A DNA stretch of 6,720 nucleotides from NCBI GenBank assembly GCA_030620125.1, contig JAUXFI010000114.1:1-6720 (forward strand). The letters run 5' to 3'. Below, piece by piece: positions 1 through 6,720 of this stretch (position 1 is the first letter of the stretch; every line of letters starts with the position of its first letter). Below the pieces are notes generated by a model. The model had not been told where the DNA came from. It searched no databases and saw only the letters and a program-made list of their open reading frames with translations. Source of the stretch: Anaerolineae bacterium (GTDB lineage: Bacteria > Chloroflexota > Anaerolineae > B4-G1). Made by a program: the position numbers and the translations under genes.

Positions 1-113
1 AATTCCCGTTTTAGCATCATCGCCGCGTGATATGGCATCGTAGTGGCGACTTTAGTCGCCGGTTACGCGGCTCAAACGACTAAAGTCGTTACTACGAACC
101 CATAACGGGAATT
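1..113. repeat. Composite palindromic repeat (REP/MITE-like), two inverted hairpin units
   Basis: The outer ends match in inverted orientation: AATTCCCGTT at 1-10 and AACGGGAATT at 104-113. Inside are two small perfect hairpins. One is at 45-60 (GGCGAC, loop TTTA, GTCGCC) and the other at 75-90 (AACGAC, loop TAAA, GTCGTT). The hairpins are inverted copies of one another, and the similarity continues outward: ATGGCATCGTAGT at 32-44 corresponds to the complement of the stretch ending near 103. The left arm carries 21 extra bases (11-31) that the right arm lacks. The centre, 61-74, is unpaired. The left end may be cut by the window edge. Such paired inverted palindromes between genes resemble bacterial REP/BIME elements or transposase-less miniature elements; that assignment is inference. 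As RNA it would fold strongly, so it could lie in the leader of the downstream operon or end an upstream transcript. No transposase is visible. Confidence 0.8.
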
Positions 114-137
114 GCTGAAGCACTCATAGGAGGCCCC

Positions 138-317
138 GTGCGTCGCGCAAAAGATCGGCGGACACGCATCATACTCTGGATTATCAGCCTATTGATCGTC
201 ACCAGTATGTGTCTCAGCTTGACAATGACACTCACCCCGCGACGTCGTGTCACGCCTACTCCTGTTCCCACCTTCACTCCCTTCCCTACCCGGACGCCTA
301 CGCCCGTTCCCGCGTGA
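138..317 (+). CDS. Small single-pass membrane protein with Thr/Pro-rich tail (hypothetical, 59 aa)
   Basis: A GTG start is preceded by a strong AGGAGG at 128-133 with a 4-nt gap; the frame has no other usual start after its upstream stop at 81-83, and it ends at TGA 315-317. The product has a basic N-terminus (residues 2-10, RRAKDRRTR), one hydrophobic helix at about residues 11-30 (IILWIISLLIVTSMCLSLTM), a short basic patch (RRR, 35-37) and a Thr/Pro-rich tail with PTPVP repeated at 40-44 and 54-58. The positive-inside rule predicts an N-in, C-out signal anchor. Cys25 lacks a proper lipobox (TSMC), so a lipoprotein is unlikely. Thr/Pro tails of this type are common in Chloroflexota surface proteins, where they usually act as spacers; here nothing follows, so it could be a free-standing small protein or the remnant of a longer one. 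It ends 62 nt before glgA and could share its transcript. Function unknown. Confidence 0.66.
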   Translation: MRRAKDRRTRIILWIISLLIVTSMCLSLTMTLTPRRRVTPTPVPTFTPFPTRTPTPVPA

Positions 318-364
318 CGATCAATGCAACACATAAAGCACAAACACGATGGATGTACCTATCC

Positions 365-372
365 AGAAGGAG
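365..372 (+). promoter_or_regulatory. Ribosome-binding site of glgA (fixes the start at 380)
   Basis: AGAAGGAG lies 7 nt before the ATG at 380. It supports that codon over the in-frame ATG at 209, which has no such site and would add 57 residues unlike any glycogen synthase N-terminus. Confidence 0.88.
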
Positions 373-379
373 TCAGGCT

Positions 380-1840
380 ATGAGCAAAAAGCCACTCAAA
401 ATCCTGTTTCTTGCCGCAGAGGCAGTTCCCTTCGCCAAGGTGGGGGGGCTGGCCGACGTGGCAGGCTCGTTGCCCAAGTCTATTCATGCGTTGGGCCACG
501 ACGTGCGGCTGATGATGCCGCGCTATGGCACTATCCGCAGCGATCAGTTTCACCTGGAGAAAATCGGGGATCCCTTCCACATTCCAGTTGGCCCAGGGGA
601 GGAGTATGTCCACCTGATCGGCAGCACCCTTGGCGAGGAGATTCCTGTCTACCTCGTCTGGAATGACCTGTACTTTTCCTCCCGCGATCGCGTCTATGGC
701 TTTGATGACGATGCCCAGCGCTTCGCCGTGTTCGGGCGGGCGTCTCTCGCCGCGCTTCGCCTCCTGGATTGGAAGCCGGACGTGATACACGCCAACGACT
801 GGCACACCGGCATCGTGCCGACCTGGTTGAGCACGGATGGCCGGAAGGACTCCTTCTACCGCGACATTGCCACTCTCTTCACCATTCATAATCTGACCTA
901 CCAGGGCATTGCCGGCCGGCTGATCTTGACCTTTGCGCAGATGGAAGACGTGAAACACCTGTCCGTCGAGCAGCCTGGGACGGTGAACTGGATGGCCCAG
1001 GGCATCGCGCACGCTGACCTGGTCAGTACGGTCAGCCCGCGCTACGCGCAGGAGATACTCACCCCAGAGATGGGGATGGGATTGGCCCCCTTGTTGAGAG
1101 AGCGACAGGATCGCCTCTTTGGTGTGCACAACGGGATTGACTACGAACAATGGAACCCGGCCACGGATTCCAGCATCACCAACCATTTCGATGCCGAGCG
1201 GCTCGACATGCGGGCTGTCAACAAGGCGGCCTTGCAGCAACAGGCGCGCCTACCCGCGCGACCCGACGTGCCCCTGATCGGAATGGTCACGCGGCTGGAC
1301 GAGGTCAAAGGCATGGATTTGATGGAGCCGGTGCTGGAATGGCTTCTGGAACTGGAAGAAGGGGCACAGTTTGTCCTGCTCGGCACCGGGACGCCGCAAT
1401 ACCACGAGATGTTCGAGCGCGTCCAGGCCCGCTTCCCCGACCGGATGCACGCCTTCCTCAAGTTCGACGCCGTGCTGGCGCAGCGCATTTACGCCGGCGC
1501 AGACATGTTCCTGATGCCCAGCGCTGTCGAGCCGTGCGGGCTGGGGCAGATGATAGCGATGCGCTACGGCTGTGTGCCTGTCGTGAGGGCGATCGGTGGG
1601 CTGGCCGATACGGTCACCAACTATAGAGCCAGGCGCAGTCGTAGCACAGGCTTCACCTTCACGGACTATACTCCCGAGGCGTGCCAGGACGCGCTGGGGC
1701 GGGCGCTAAAACTCTATCGCAACAAGAAGGCCTGGCGCGGGTTGCAGCAGCGGGGGATGGCGGCTGATTTCTCCTGGTCAGTCTCGGCGCAGGAGTACGT
1801 CAAGCTCTACCGGCAGGCGATGAAGGTACATGGGACGTAG
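380..1840 (+). CDS. glgA: Glycogen synthase, GT5 family (ADP-glucose:alpha-1,4-glucan glucosyltransferase)
   Basis: Transfers glucose from ADP-glucose to the non-reducing end of alpha-1,4-glucan in the cytoplasm. At 486 residues it has normal bacterial GlgA length. The N-terminal Rossmann half shows the glucan synthase signature KVGGLADV at 20-27 (Lys20 matching E. coli Lys15), HANDWHTG at 137-144, TIHNLTYQG at 168-176 and STVSPRYA at 216-223. HNGID at 250-254 leads into the C-terminal half, which has [14 protein letters not shown] at 301-314 (Arg305 and Lys310 in the places of E. coli Arg300 and Lys305) and the catalytic-site block EPCGLGQM at 384-391 (Glu384 matching Glu377), followed by GGLADTV at 406-412. 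The start has a good AGAAGGAG and gives the usual K-I-L-F-L-A-A-E-A opening. Oddities are Ala-Val before EPCG, Gly389 where Thr is usual, and Ile405 where RTGGL is usual. It is followed 8 nt later by glgC, so the two are very probably co-transcribed. Family assignment is secure; donor preference for ADP-glucose is inferred from the glgC neighbour. Confidence 0.97.
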   Translation: MSKKPLKILFLAAEAVPFAKVGGLADVAGSLPKSIHALGHDVRLMMPRYGTIRSDQFHLEKIGDPFHIPVGPGEEYVHLIGSTLGEEIPVYLVWNDLYFSSRDRVYGFDDDAQRFAVFGRASLAALRLLDWKPDVIHANDWHTGIVPTWLSTDGRKDSFYRDIATLFTIHNLTYQGIAGRLILTFAQMEDVKHLSVEQPGTVNWMAQGIAHADLVSTVSPRYAQEILTPEMGMGLAPLLRERQDRLFGVHNGIDYEQWNPATDSSITNHFDAERLDMRAVNKAALQQQARLPARPDVPLIGMVTRLDEVKGMDLMEPVLEWLLELEEGAQFVLLGTGTPQYHEMFERVQARFPDRMHAFLKFDAVLAQRIYAGADMFLMPSAVEPCGLGQMIAMRYGCVPVVRAIGGLADTVTNYRARRSRSTGFTFTDYTPEACQDALGRALKLYRNKKAWRGLQQRGMAADFSWSVSAQEYVKLYRQAMKVHGT

Positions 1841-1846
1841 GAGGTG
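1839..1846 (+). promoter_or_regulatory. Ribosome-binding site of glgC overlapping the glgA stop
   Basis: AGGAGGTG begins within the glgA TAG (1838-1840) and sits just before the glgC ATG at 1849. This arrangement is typical of translational coupling, where ribosomes ending glgA help start glgC. Confidence 0.85.
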
Positions 1847-1848
1847 GG

Positions 1849-3108
1849 ATGCGTATACTGGCGATGGTCCTGGCGGGCGGCGCGGGCAGCCGCTTGAGCG
1901 TGCTCACGCAAAAGCGAACCAAGCCGGCAGTGCCCTTCGCCGGCAAATACCGCATCATTGACTTTACGCTCTCTAACTGCTCCAATTCGGGCATTTTCAC
2001 CGTTGGCATCTGCACTCAGTACCGGCCCCGCTCGCTCAACGACCACATCCAATCAGGTTGGCCCTGGGACCTGGACCGTGTGTCCGGCGGCGTCACCCTG
2101 CTCCAGCCCTACGTAGGCCCCCGCGATTCCGACTGGTACCAGGGCACCGCCGACGCCATCTACCAGAACCTGGATTTCGTCCTTCGCCACCGCCCCGATG
2201 TCGTCCTGATTCTCGGCGGCGACCACGTCTACAAGATGGACTATGACGTGCTGGCCGCTTTCCACCTGCATCACGGAGCCGACCTGACCATCGCCACGTT
2301 GCGTATTGCGCCGGAGGATGCTTCCCGCTTTGGTATTCTGGAGGCGAACGAGGAGTACGAGGTCATCGGTTTTGAGGAGAAACCCACGCAGCCCAGAGGC
2401 ACTCTAGGCTCGATGGGCATCTATGCTTTCAACACCGCTGCGTTACGCCAAGTCCTGATGGCCGACCACGCCCAGCCTGGATCACGCCACGACTTTGGCG
2501 GCAACATCATCCCACAGATGATGGAGACCCACCGGGTTTACGCCTTCCCGTACAACGGCTACTGGGTGGACGTCGGTACGATTGACGCCTACTGGCAGGC
2601 CCACATGGATCTGCTGGTGGACAAGCCCCGGCTGAATTTGCTCGACCGGGAATGGGTCATCCACACCCGCAGTGAAGAGCGCCCCCCGGTCAGCATCCGC
2701 AGCGAAGCGACTATAGCCAATTCCCTCTTCACCGACGGCTGCGTCATTGAGGGAACCGTCGAGAACTCGGTGCTCTCGCCGGGGGTGGTGGTGCAGCGGG
2801 GAGCCGTCGTGCGCTACTCTGTCTTGATGACCGACGCAGTGGTCGAGGAGAACGCGGTGGTTGACCACGCCATCCTGGACAAGCGTGTCCGGGTCGGGGC
2901 GGGGTGCTGCGTCGGCTGGGGAGACGACCGGACCCCCAACGCCACGGCTGGCCTGCACAGCGGCCTCACCGTCGTCGGCAAGAACACGCCCATCCCGGCC
3001 CACACGCGCATTGGCCGCAACTGTGTCATCGCCGCCGACCTCGGCGAGGATGCCTTCGAGAGAGATTTGATCCCCAGCGGGACGACCGTTGGTTATGTAG
3101 GCCCGTAG
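1849..3108 (+). CDS. glgC: Glucose-1-phosphate adenylyltransferase (ADP-glucose pyrophosphorylase)
   Basis: Makes ADP-glucose and pyrophosphate from ATP and glucose-1-phosphate, the committed and usually allosterically controlled step of bacterial glycogen synthesis; the active enzyme is normally a homotetramer. The 419-residue protein has the full family pattern: nucleotide-binding [10 protein letters not shown] at 7-16, [18 protein letters not shown] at 22-39 followed by LSNCSNSGI at 41-49, [12 protein letters not shown] at 96-107, [10 protein letters not shown] at 123-132 (Asp125 matching the E. coli catalytic Asp142), FGIL at 161-164, FEEKP at 175-179 (Lys178 matching the glucose-1-phosphate-binding Lys195), SMGIYAF at 188-194, HDFGGNIIP at 214-222 and [13 protein letters not shown] at 237-249. 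From about residue 283 the chain becomes the hexapeptide left-handed beta-helix domain that supports oligomerisation and effector binding, ending in [20 protein letters not shown]. Lys33, in the AGKYRIIDF segment, is where E. coli Lys39 contacts fructose-1,6-bisphosphate; effector choice cannot be read from this alone. The gene lies 8 nt behind glgA and supplies its substrate. Confidence 0.97.
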   Translation: MRILAMVLAGGAGSRLSVLTQKRTKPAVPFAGKYRIIDFTLSNCSNSGIFTVGICTQYRPRSLNDHIQSGWPWDLDRVSGGVTLLQPYVGPRDSDWYQGTADAIYQNLDFVLRHRPDVVLILGGDHVYKMDYDVLAAFHLHHGADLTIATLRIAPEDASRFGILEANEEYEVIGFEEKPTQPRGTLGSMGIYAFNTAALRQVLMADHAQPGSRHDFGGNIIPQMMETHRVYAFPYNGYWVDVGTIDAYWQAHMDLLVDKPRLNLLDREWVIHTRSEERPPVSIRSEATIANSLFTDGCVIEGTVENSVLSPGVVVQRGAVVRYSVLMTDAVVEENAVVDHAILDKRVRVGAGCCVGWGDDRTPNATAGLHSGLTVVGKNTPIPAHTRIGRNCVIAADLGEDAFERDLIPSGTTVGYVGP

Positions 3109-3198
3109 AGGCTCTTTGGAAATAGGTAGGCAGCAGGCCAGCTAAATGCCACACCTCCAAACCGGCGCACCCTCTGAGCAAAGTCTCGTTCGAATCCT

Positions 3199-3205
3199 AA
3201 AGGAG
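3199..3205 (+). promoter_or_regulatory. Ribosome-binding site of the GH13 gene (supports start at 3212)
   Basis: AAAGGAG stands 6 nt before the ATG at 3212, an ideal spacing. The next in-frame ATG, at 3257, has only the heptamer array upstream and no purine-rich site, although family resemblance suggests that methionine is the ancestral start. The 103-nt spacer before this gene (3109-3211) contains only a weak interrupted hairpin around 3125-3155 without a T-tract, so no terminator is called and read-through from glgC is plausible. Confidence 0.8.
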
Positions 3206-3211
3206 TCTCAC

Positions 3212-6200
3212 ATGCGCCACGCATCACGCATCACTCATCACGCATCACGCATTGTGATGGAATTTCACATCTCCCGCAAAGCACGAGATCAATACAAGTT
3301 CGACCAGTCCCTGTTTTCCCTCAGCGGAAACGTCATCTTTGCCAACTTTTACGGCGTGCGCGTGTTTGCGCAGAAAATGAACGAAAAGCGGGACCTGGTC
3401 AGATTCCCAGAGCAGGCCGTGAAAGCAGGGCAGATCAATGCGCTGGGGCTGATTGACGAGATCATGCACTACGTAGTCGGCCTGTACCGCGAGCAGAAGA
3501 ATCCAGAGGTTATGCAGCAGGCGCTGGATTGGCTGTGCGAGAGGCTGGGTCAAGAGGCGGTGGACGCGGCCCTGCACAGATTTGCGGATGAATTTCCCCC
3601 CCTGGCCGTCTACCGGCGGGAGGTCGCGCTTGAGGACTACCTGGAGGGAGAAACCGACGGCGTTCCCCATCGCCAGATCGTGCTGGAAGAAATGCTAATG
3701 CTCTGGCTGGCAAACGCGAACCCGGCCTTTTCTCCGTTCCTGGAACTGTTCGACGACACCGCGCTGGACAAGGAGACAGCCTACCGGCAGGTGATGTCCG
3801 GTCTGCACGAGTTCTTTGAGACGCAACCCCCCTTCGGCCCCGAAAAACAGAACCTGGTGGATATGCTGCGCCGCCCCGCCATTGCCGTACCCCACTCGCT
3901 TCCCGGACAACTGGAGTACATTCGGGAGCAATGGGGGTACTTGCTGGGGGGATACTTGTACCGCCTGCTCAGCAGCCTGGATTTGATCAGAGAGGAAGAA
4001 AAGGCGATCTTTTTGGGGCCTGGCCCCAGCCGGGTGGTCGGGTTTGGCGGGCTGGAACTGGAGGCCGAGCGTTTCAGCCCCGACCGGGACTGGATGCCCA
4101 GCCTGGTGCTGCTCGCCAAAAACATCTATGTGTGGCTGGACCAACTCTCCAGGCAATACGGCCGCCCGATGACGCGGCTGGACCACATTCCCGATGAGGA
4201 GCTGGACACCCTGGCCCGCCGTGGCTTTACCGGCTTGTGGCTGATCGGCCTGTGGGAGCGCAGCGCGGCATCGCGAACGATCAAACAAATGTGCGGCAAT
4301 CCCGAGGCTGTCGCGTCGGCCTATTCGCTGTTCGACTACCAGATTGCGGCCGATCTGGGCGGGGACGAGGCGTACCAGGACTTGCGAGCGCGCGCGTGGA
4401 GACGGGGCGTCCGCCTGGCCAGCGACATGGTGCCTAACCACGTGGGCATTGATTCCAAGTGGACGATTGAGCACCCCGACTGGTTCGTCTCGTTGGACTA
4501 TAGCCCTTTCCCCTCCTACACCTTTAACGGCCCCAATCTTTCCTGGGACGAGCGCACGGGTATCTACCTGGAAGATCACTATTACAACCGCAGCGACGCG
4601 GCGGTGGTCTTTAAGCGGGTGGACCACTGGACCGGCAGCGAAAAGTACATCTACCACGGCAACGACGGCACCAGCATGCCCTGGAACGACACCGCCCAGT
4701 TGAATTACCTCAACCCCAAAGTCCGCGAGGCCGTGATCCAAACGATCCTGCACGTAGCCCGCCAATTCCCCATCATCCGTTTCGATGCCGCGATGACTCT
4801 GGCTAAGAAACACTACCAGCGCTTGTGGTTCCCGGAACCCGGCACCGGGGGGGACATACCCTCGCGGGCGGAACACGGCCTGACGCGAGCACAGTTTGAC
4901 GCGCTCATGCCCATCGAATTCTGGCGCGAGGTGGTGGATCGCGTGGCACAAGAGGTGCCGGACACCCTGTTGCTGGCCGAGGCCTTCTGGTTGATGGAAG
5001 GGTACTTTGTGCGCACGCTCGGCATGCACCGCGTGTACAACAGCGCGTTCATGAACATGCTCAGGGACGAGGACAACGCCAAATACCGCAGCGTGGTGAA
5101 GAACACCATAGAGTTCGATCCGCAGATCCTCAAGCGGTACGTGAACTTTATGAACAACCCCGACGAACGCACGGCAGTGGACCAGTTTGGCAAGGGCGAC
5201 AAGTACTTTGGCATCTGCACCATGATGGCCACGATGCCAGGGTTGCCGATGTTTGGGCACGGTCAGATCAAGGGGTTCACCGAGAAGTATGGGATGGAAT
5301 ACCGCCGGGCGTACTGGGACGAACAGCCGGACGGCTACCTGGTCGAGCGGCACGAGCGGGAGATCTTTCCGCTGCTGCGCCGGCGATACCTGTTTGCGGA
5401 GGTGGCGAACTTTTTGCTGTACGATCTCTTTACCCCGGAAGGCCACGTCAACGAGGATGTCTTTGCTTACTCGAATCGCGTCGGTAGCGAATGTGCGCTG
5501 GTGGTTTACCACAACAAGTACGCCGAGACCCGGGGCTGGATCCGCACATCCGCCGCCTACGCGGTGAAAACCGGGCAGGATGACGAGAAAGTGCTGGTGC
5601 AGAAATCCCTGGGCGAAGGGTTGGCGCTGCACGACGACGGGGACACCTTCACCATCTTTCGGGACTGCGTCACTGGCCTGGAGTACATCCGGAGCAGCAA
5701 GGAGTTGCGCGAAAAAGGGCTGTACGTGGAACTGACTGCCTACAAATGCCACGTCTTTCTCGACTTCCGCGAGGTGCGGGATAGCGAGTTCCACCAGTAT
5801 GCCCAACTGGCGGCCTATCTGAACGGGCGCGGAGTGCCAGACATTGAAGAGGCCTTGAAAGAGGTGTTCCTGCGGCCCATCCATTACCCGTTCAGAGAAC
5901 TGGTCAATGTCGGCATGTTCCGTTGGCTGATGGAGGCGAGTCTGCGAATCGGCGAGTCTGCGAATCAGCGAATCAGCGAGTCTAGCAAGGAATGGACGGC
6001 GCTAGATAGTGAGGTGGAGCAAAAGATAGCTCACCTGCTCCGCGAGATCAAACAACTCACCGGGGGAAGTGGGGATGAGGCGACGATTGCTCAAGATATC
6101 CAGCGAGAGTTGGAGGCAGTGTTGCACCTGCCCATTCTGGCAAGTCGCTTCCCTTTGCCCCGCTCGCGGAAATACAAGTGGGCCACAGAATATTTGCAGG

Positions 6201-6720
6201 CAGGCCTGCGCGACTATCCGGCAGCCAGGCCCACACTCCTGGGATGGCTCTTTACGCACGCGCTAGGAAAAGTCGTGGACGAGGCGGACTTTGCGCAGAT
6301 CAGCCGCAGTTGGATTGACGAGTGGCTGCTGGGCAAAATCACCGCTGGCGCGCTGCGAGACCTGGAGCTGGACGATGGCGCGGCCTGGCAGGCGGTTGCG
6401 ACGATCAAGATCCTCACCAGTCACCAGCGCTGGTTCGAGATGCAGGCCCCCAGGAAGAAGGGGAAGCGAGCATATCGAGTGCTAGAATCCTGGCTGAGAG
6501 ATGACGAGGTGCAGCAATTCCTACAGGTGAATCGCTACCGGGGCGTCTTGTGGTTCAACAAGGAAGCGTTTGAACAACTGCTGTGGTGGATGCTGCTGGG
6601 GGCGGTAGTGGTGATCAGCGCCGATCCTCTGCGCCCGGCAGACGAGGTGGCCCAAGAGATCGTTGCGTGCTACGACATCGTGAGGAAACTGCAGCGGGCT
6701 GAAGAGGAATCTGGGTATCA
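3212..6720 (+). CDS. Large GH13 (alpha-amylase clan) enzyme, 3' end beyond the window
   Basis: The frame stays open from 3212 to the window edge (at least 1169 codons). Residues about 16-300 form a mostly helical N-terminal region I cannot assign. The GH13 barrel begins near KNIYVWLDQL (about 304-313). Region I is DMVPNH at 405-410, region II is IRFDAAM at 522-528 with nucleophile Asp525, region III is LLAEAF at 587-592 with acid/base Glu590, and region IV is FMNNPDE at 646-652 with Asp651. PGLPMFGHGQ at 676-685 fits the conserved stretch after region IV. A beta-rich C-domain follows (VFAYSNR and ALVVYHNKY, about 750-770). Residues from about 925 on are another helical region of unknown role. 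Region IV has Pro where most GH13 enzymes have His, and the usual Lys-His after the nucleophile is not in its normal place. No signal peptide is seen, so it is probably cytoplasmic. Its place behind glgA and glgC suggests glycogen remodelling, but hydrolase, transferase and branching activity all remain possible. The start could also be 3257 (MEFHISRKARD). Confidence 0.9.
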   Translation, partial: MRHASRITHHASRIVMEFHISRKARDQYKFDQSLFSLSGNVIFANFYGVRVFAQKMNEKRDLVRFPEQAVKAGQINALGLIDEIMHYVVGLYREQKNPEVMQQALDWLCERLGQEAVDAALHRFADEFPPLAVYRREVALEDYLEGETDGVPHRQIVLEEMLMLWLANANPAFSPFLELFDDTALDKETAYRQVMSGLHEFFETQPPFGPEKQNLVDMLRRPAIAVPHSLPGQLEYIREQWGYLLGGYLYRLLSSLDLIREEEKAIFLGPGPSRVVGFGGLELEAERFSPDRDWMPSLVLLAKNIYVWLDQLSRQYGRPMTRLDHIPDEELDTLARRGFTGLWLIGLWERSAASRTIKQMCGNPEAVASAYSLFDYQIAADLGGDEAYQDLRARAWRRGVRLASDMVPNHVGIDSKWTIEHPDWFVSLDYSPFPSYTFNGPNLSWDERTGIYLEDHYYNRSDAAVVFKRVDHWTGSEKYIYHGNDGTSMPWNDTAQLNYLNPKVREAVIQTILHVARQFPIIRFDAAMTLAKKHYQRLWFPEPGTGGDIPSRAEHGLTRAQFDALMPIEFWREVVDRVAQEVPDTLLLAEAFWLMEGYFVRTLGMHRVYNSAFMNMLRDEDNAKYRSVVKNTIEFDPQILKRYVNFMNNPDERTAVDQFGKGDKYFGICTMMATMPGLPMFGHGQIKGFTEKYGMEYRRAYWDEQPDGYLVERHEREIFPLLRRRYLFAEVANFLLYDLFTPEGHVNEDVFAYSNRVGSECALVVYHNKYAETRGWIRTSAAYAVKTGQDDEKVLVQKSLGEGLALHDDGDTFTIFRDCVTGLEYIRSSKELREKGLYVELTAYKCHVFLDFREVRDSEFHQYAQLAAYLNGRGVPDIEEALKEVFLRPIHYPFRELVNVGMFRWLMEASLRIGESANQRISESSKEWTALDSEVEQKIAHLLREIKQLTGGSGDEATIAQDIQRELEAVLHLPILASRFPLPRSRKYKWATEYLQAGLRDYPAARPTLLGWLFTHALGKVVDEADFAQISRSWIDEWLLGKITAGALRDLELDDGAAWQAVATIKILTSHQRWFEMQAPRKKGKRAYRVLESWLRDDEVQQFLQVNRYRGVLWFNKEAFEQLLWWMLLGAVVVISADPLRPADEVAQEIVACYDIVRKLQRAEEESGY
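3218..3252 (+). repeat. Heptamer tandem array, five copies of CACGCAT
   Basis: Five contiguous 7-base units read CACGCAT, CACGCAT, CACTCAT, CACGCAT and CACGCAT, with one mismatch in the third. The array lies directly behind the ATG at 3212 and before the in-frame ATG at 3257. If the first ATG is used, it is translated as part of a 15-residue leader (RHASRITHHASRI between the two methionines, followed by Val). Short-unit arrays of this kind usually sit between genes, so its position suggests an insertion at the gene start. Confidence 0.85.
5936..5983 (+). repeat. In-frame octamer tandem array, six copies of GCGARTCN
   Basis: Six contiguous 8-base units follow the pattern GCGARTCN: GCGAGTCT, GCGAATCG, GCGAGTCT, GCGAATCA, GCGAATCA, GCGAGTCT. 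The total of 48 bases keeps the reading frame and encodes residues 909-924 of the GH13 protein (ASLRIGESANQRISES, counted from 3212). The peptide is hydrophilic and lies between the catalytic half and the C-terminal helical region, as expected for a tolerated linker insertion. Confidence 0.85.

Overview
The window is GC-rich bacterial DNA carrying a glycogen-synthesis operon read on the + strand: a small membrane-protein gene, glgA, glgC and a very large GH13-type alpha-glucan enzyme that runs off the right edge. The style fits Chloroflexota, most likely an Anaerolineae-type bacterium. The clues are a Thr/Pro-rich tail behind a single membrane segment, short degenerate heptamer and octamer tandem arrays, an interspersed palindromic repeat, and the pairing of glgA and glgC with a giant GH13 protein. 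This assignment comes from family memory and sequence style, not from a search.

Layout: 1-113 is an imperfect palindromic repeat built from two inverted copies of a CGACTTTAGTCG-type hairpin, bounded by matching 10-bp ends. 138-317 is a GTG-started 59-residue protein with one membrane helix and a TPTPVP-type tail. 380-1840 is glycogen synthase (glgA). 1849-3108 is glucose-1-phosphate adenylyltransferase (glgC), whose ribosome-binding site overlaps the glgA stop codon. 3109-3211 is a 103-nt spacer with no convincing terminator. From 3212 to the end of the window is a single open frame of at least 1169 codons. It has a GH13 catalytic core in the middle and about 300 residues of unfamiliar sequence on each side.

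How the genes work together: GlgC makes ADP-glucose from ATP and glucose-1-phosphate. GlgA adds the glucose to a growing alpha-1,4-glucan. The GH13 protein presumably acts on that polymer or on related maltooligosaccharides by hydrolysis, transfer or branching. Its catalytic Asp/Glu/Asp can be located, but its region IV reads NNPD instead of the usual NHD, so its reaction cannot be named from sequence alone. No glgB of ordinary form lies in the window.

The most notable points are the unusual GH13 protein, two short-unit tandem arrays associated with its gene (one right behind its start codon, one in frame inside it), the composite palindrome ahead of the operon, and the small Thr/Pro-tailed membrane protein. 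No RNA gene, CRISPR array, transposase or integrase was seen.
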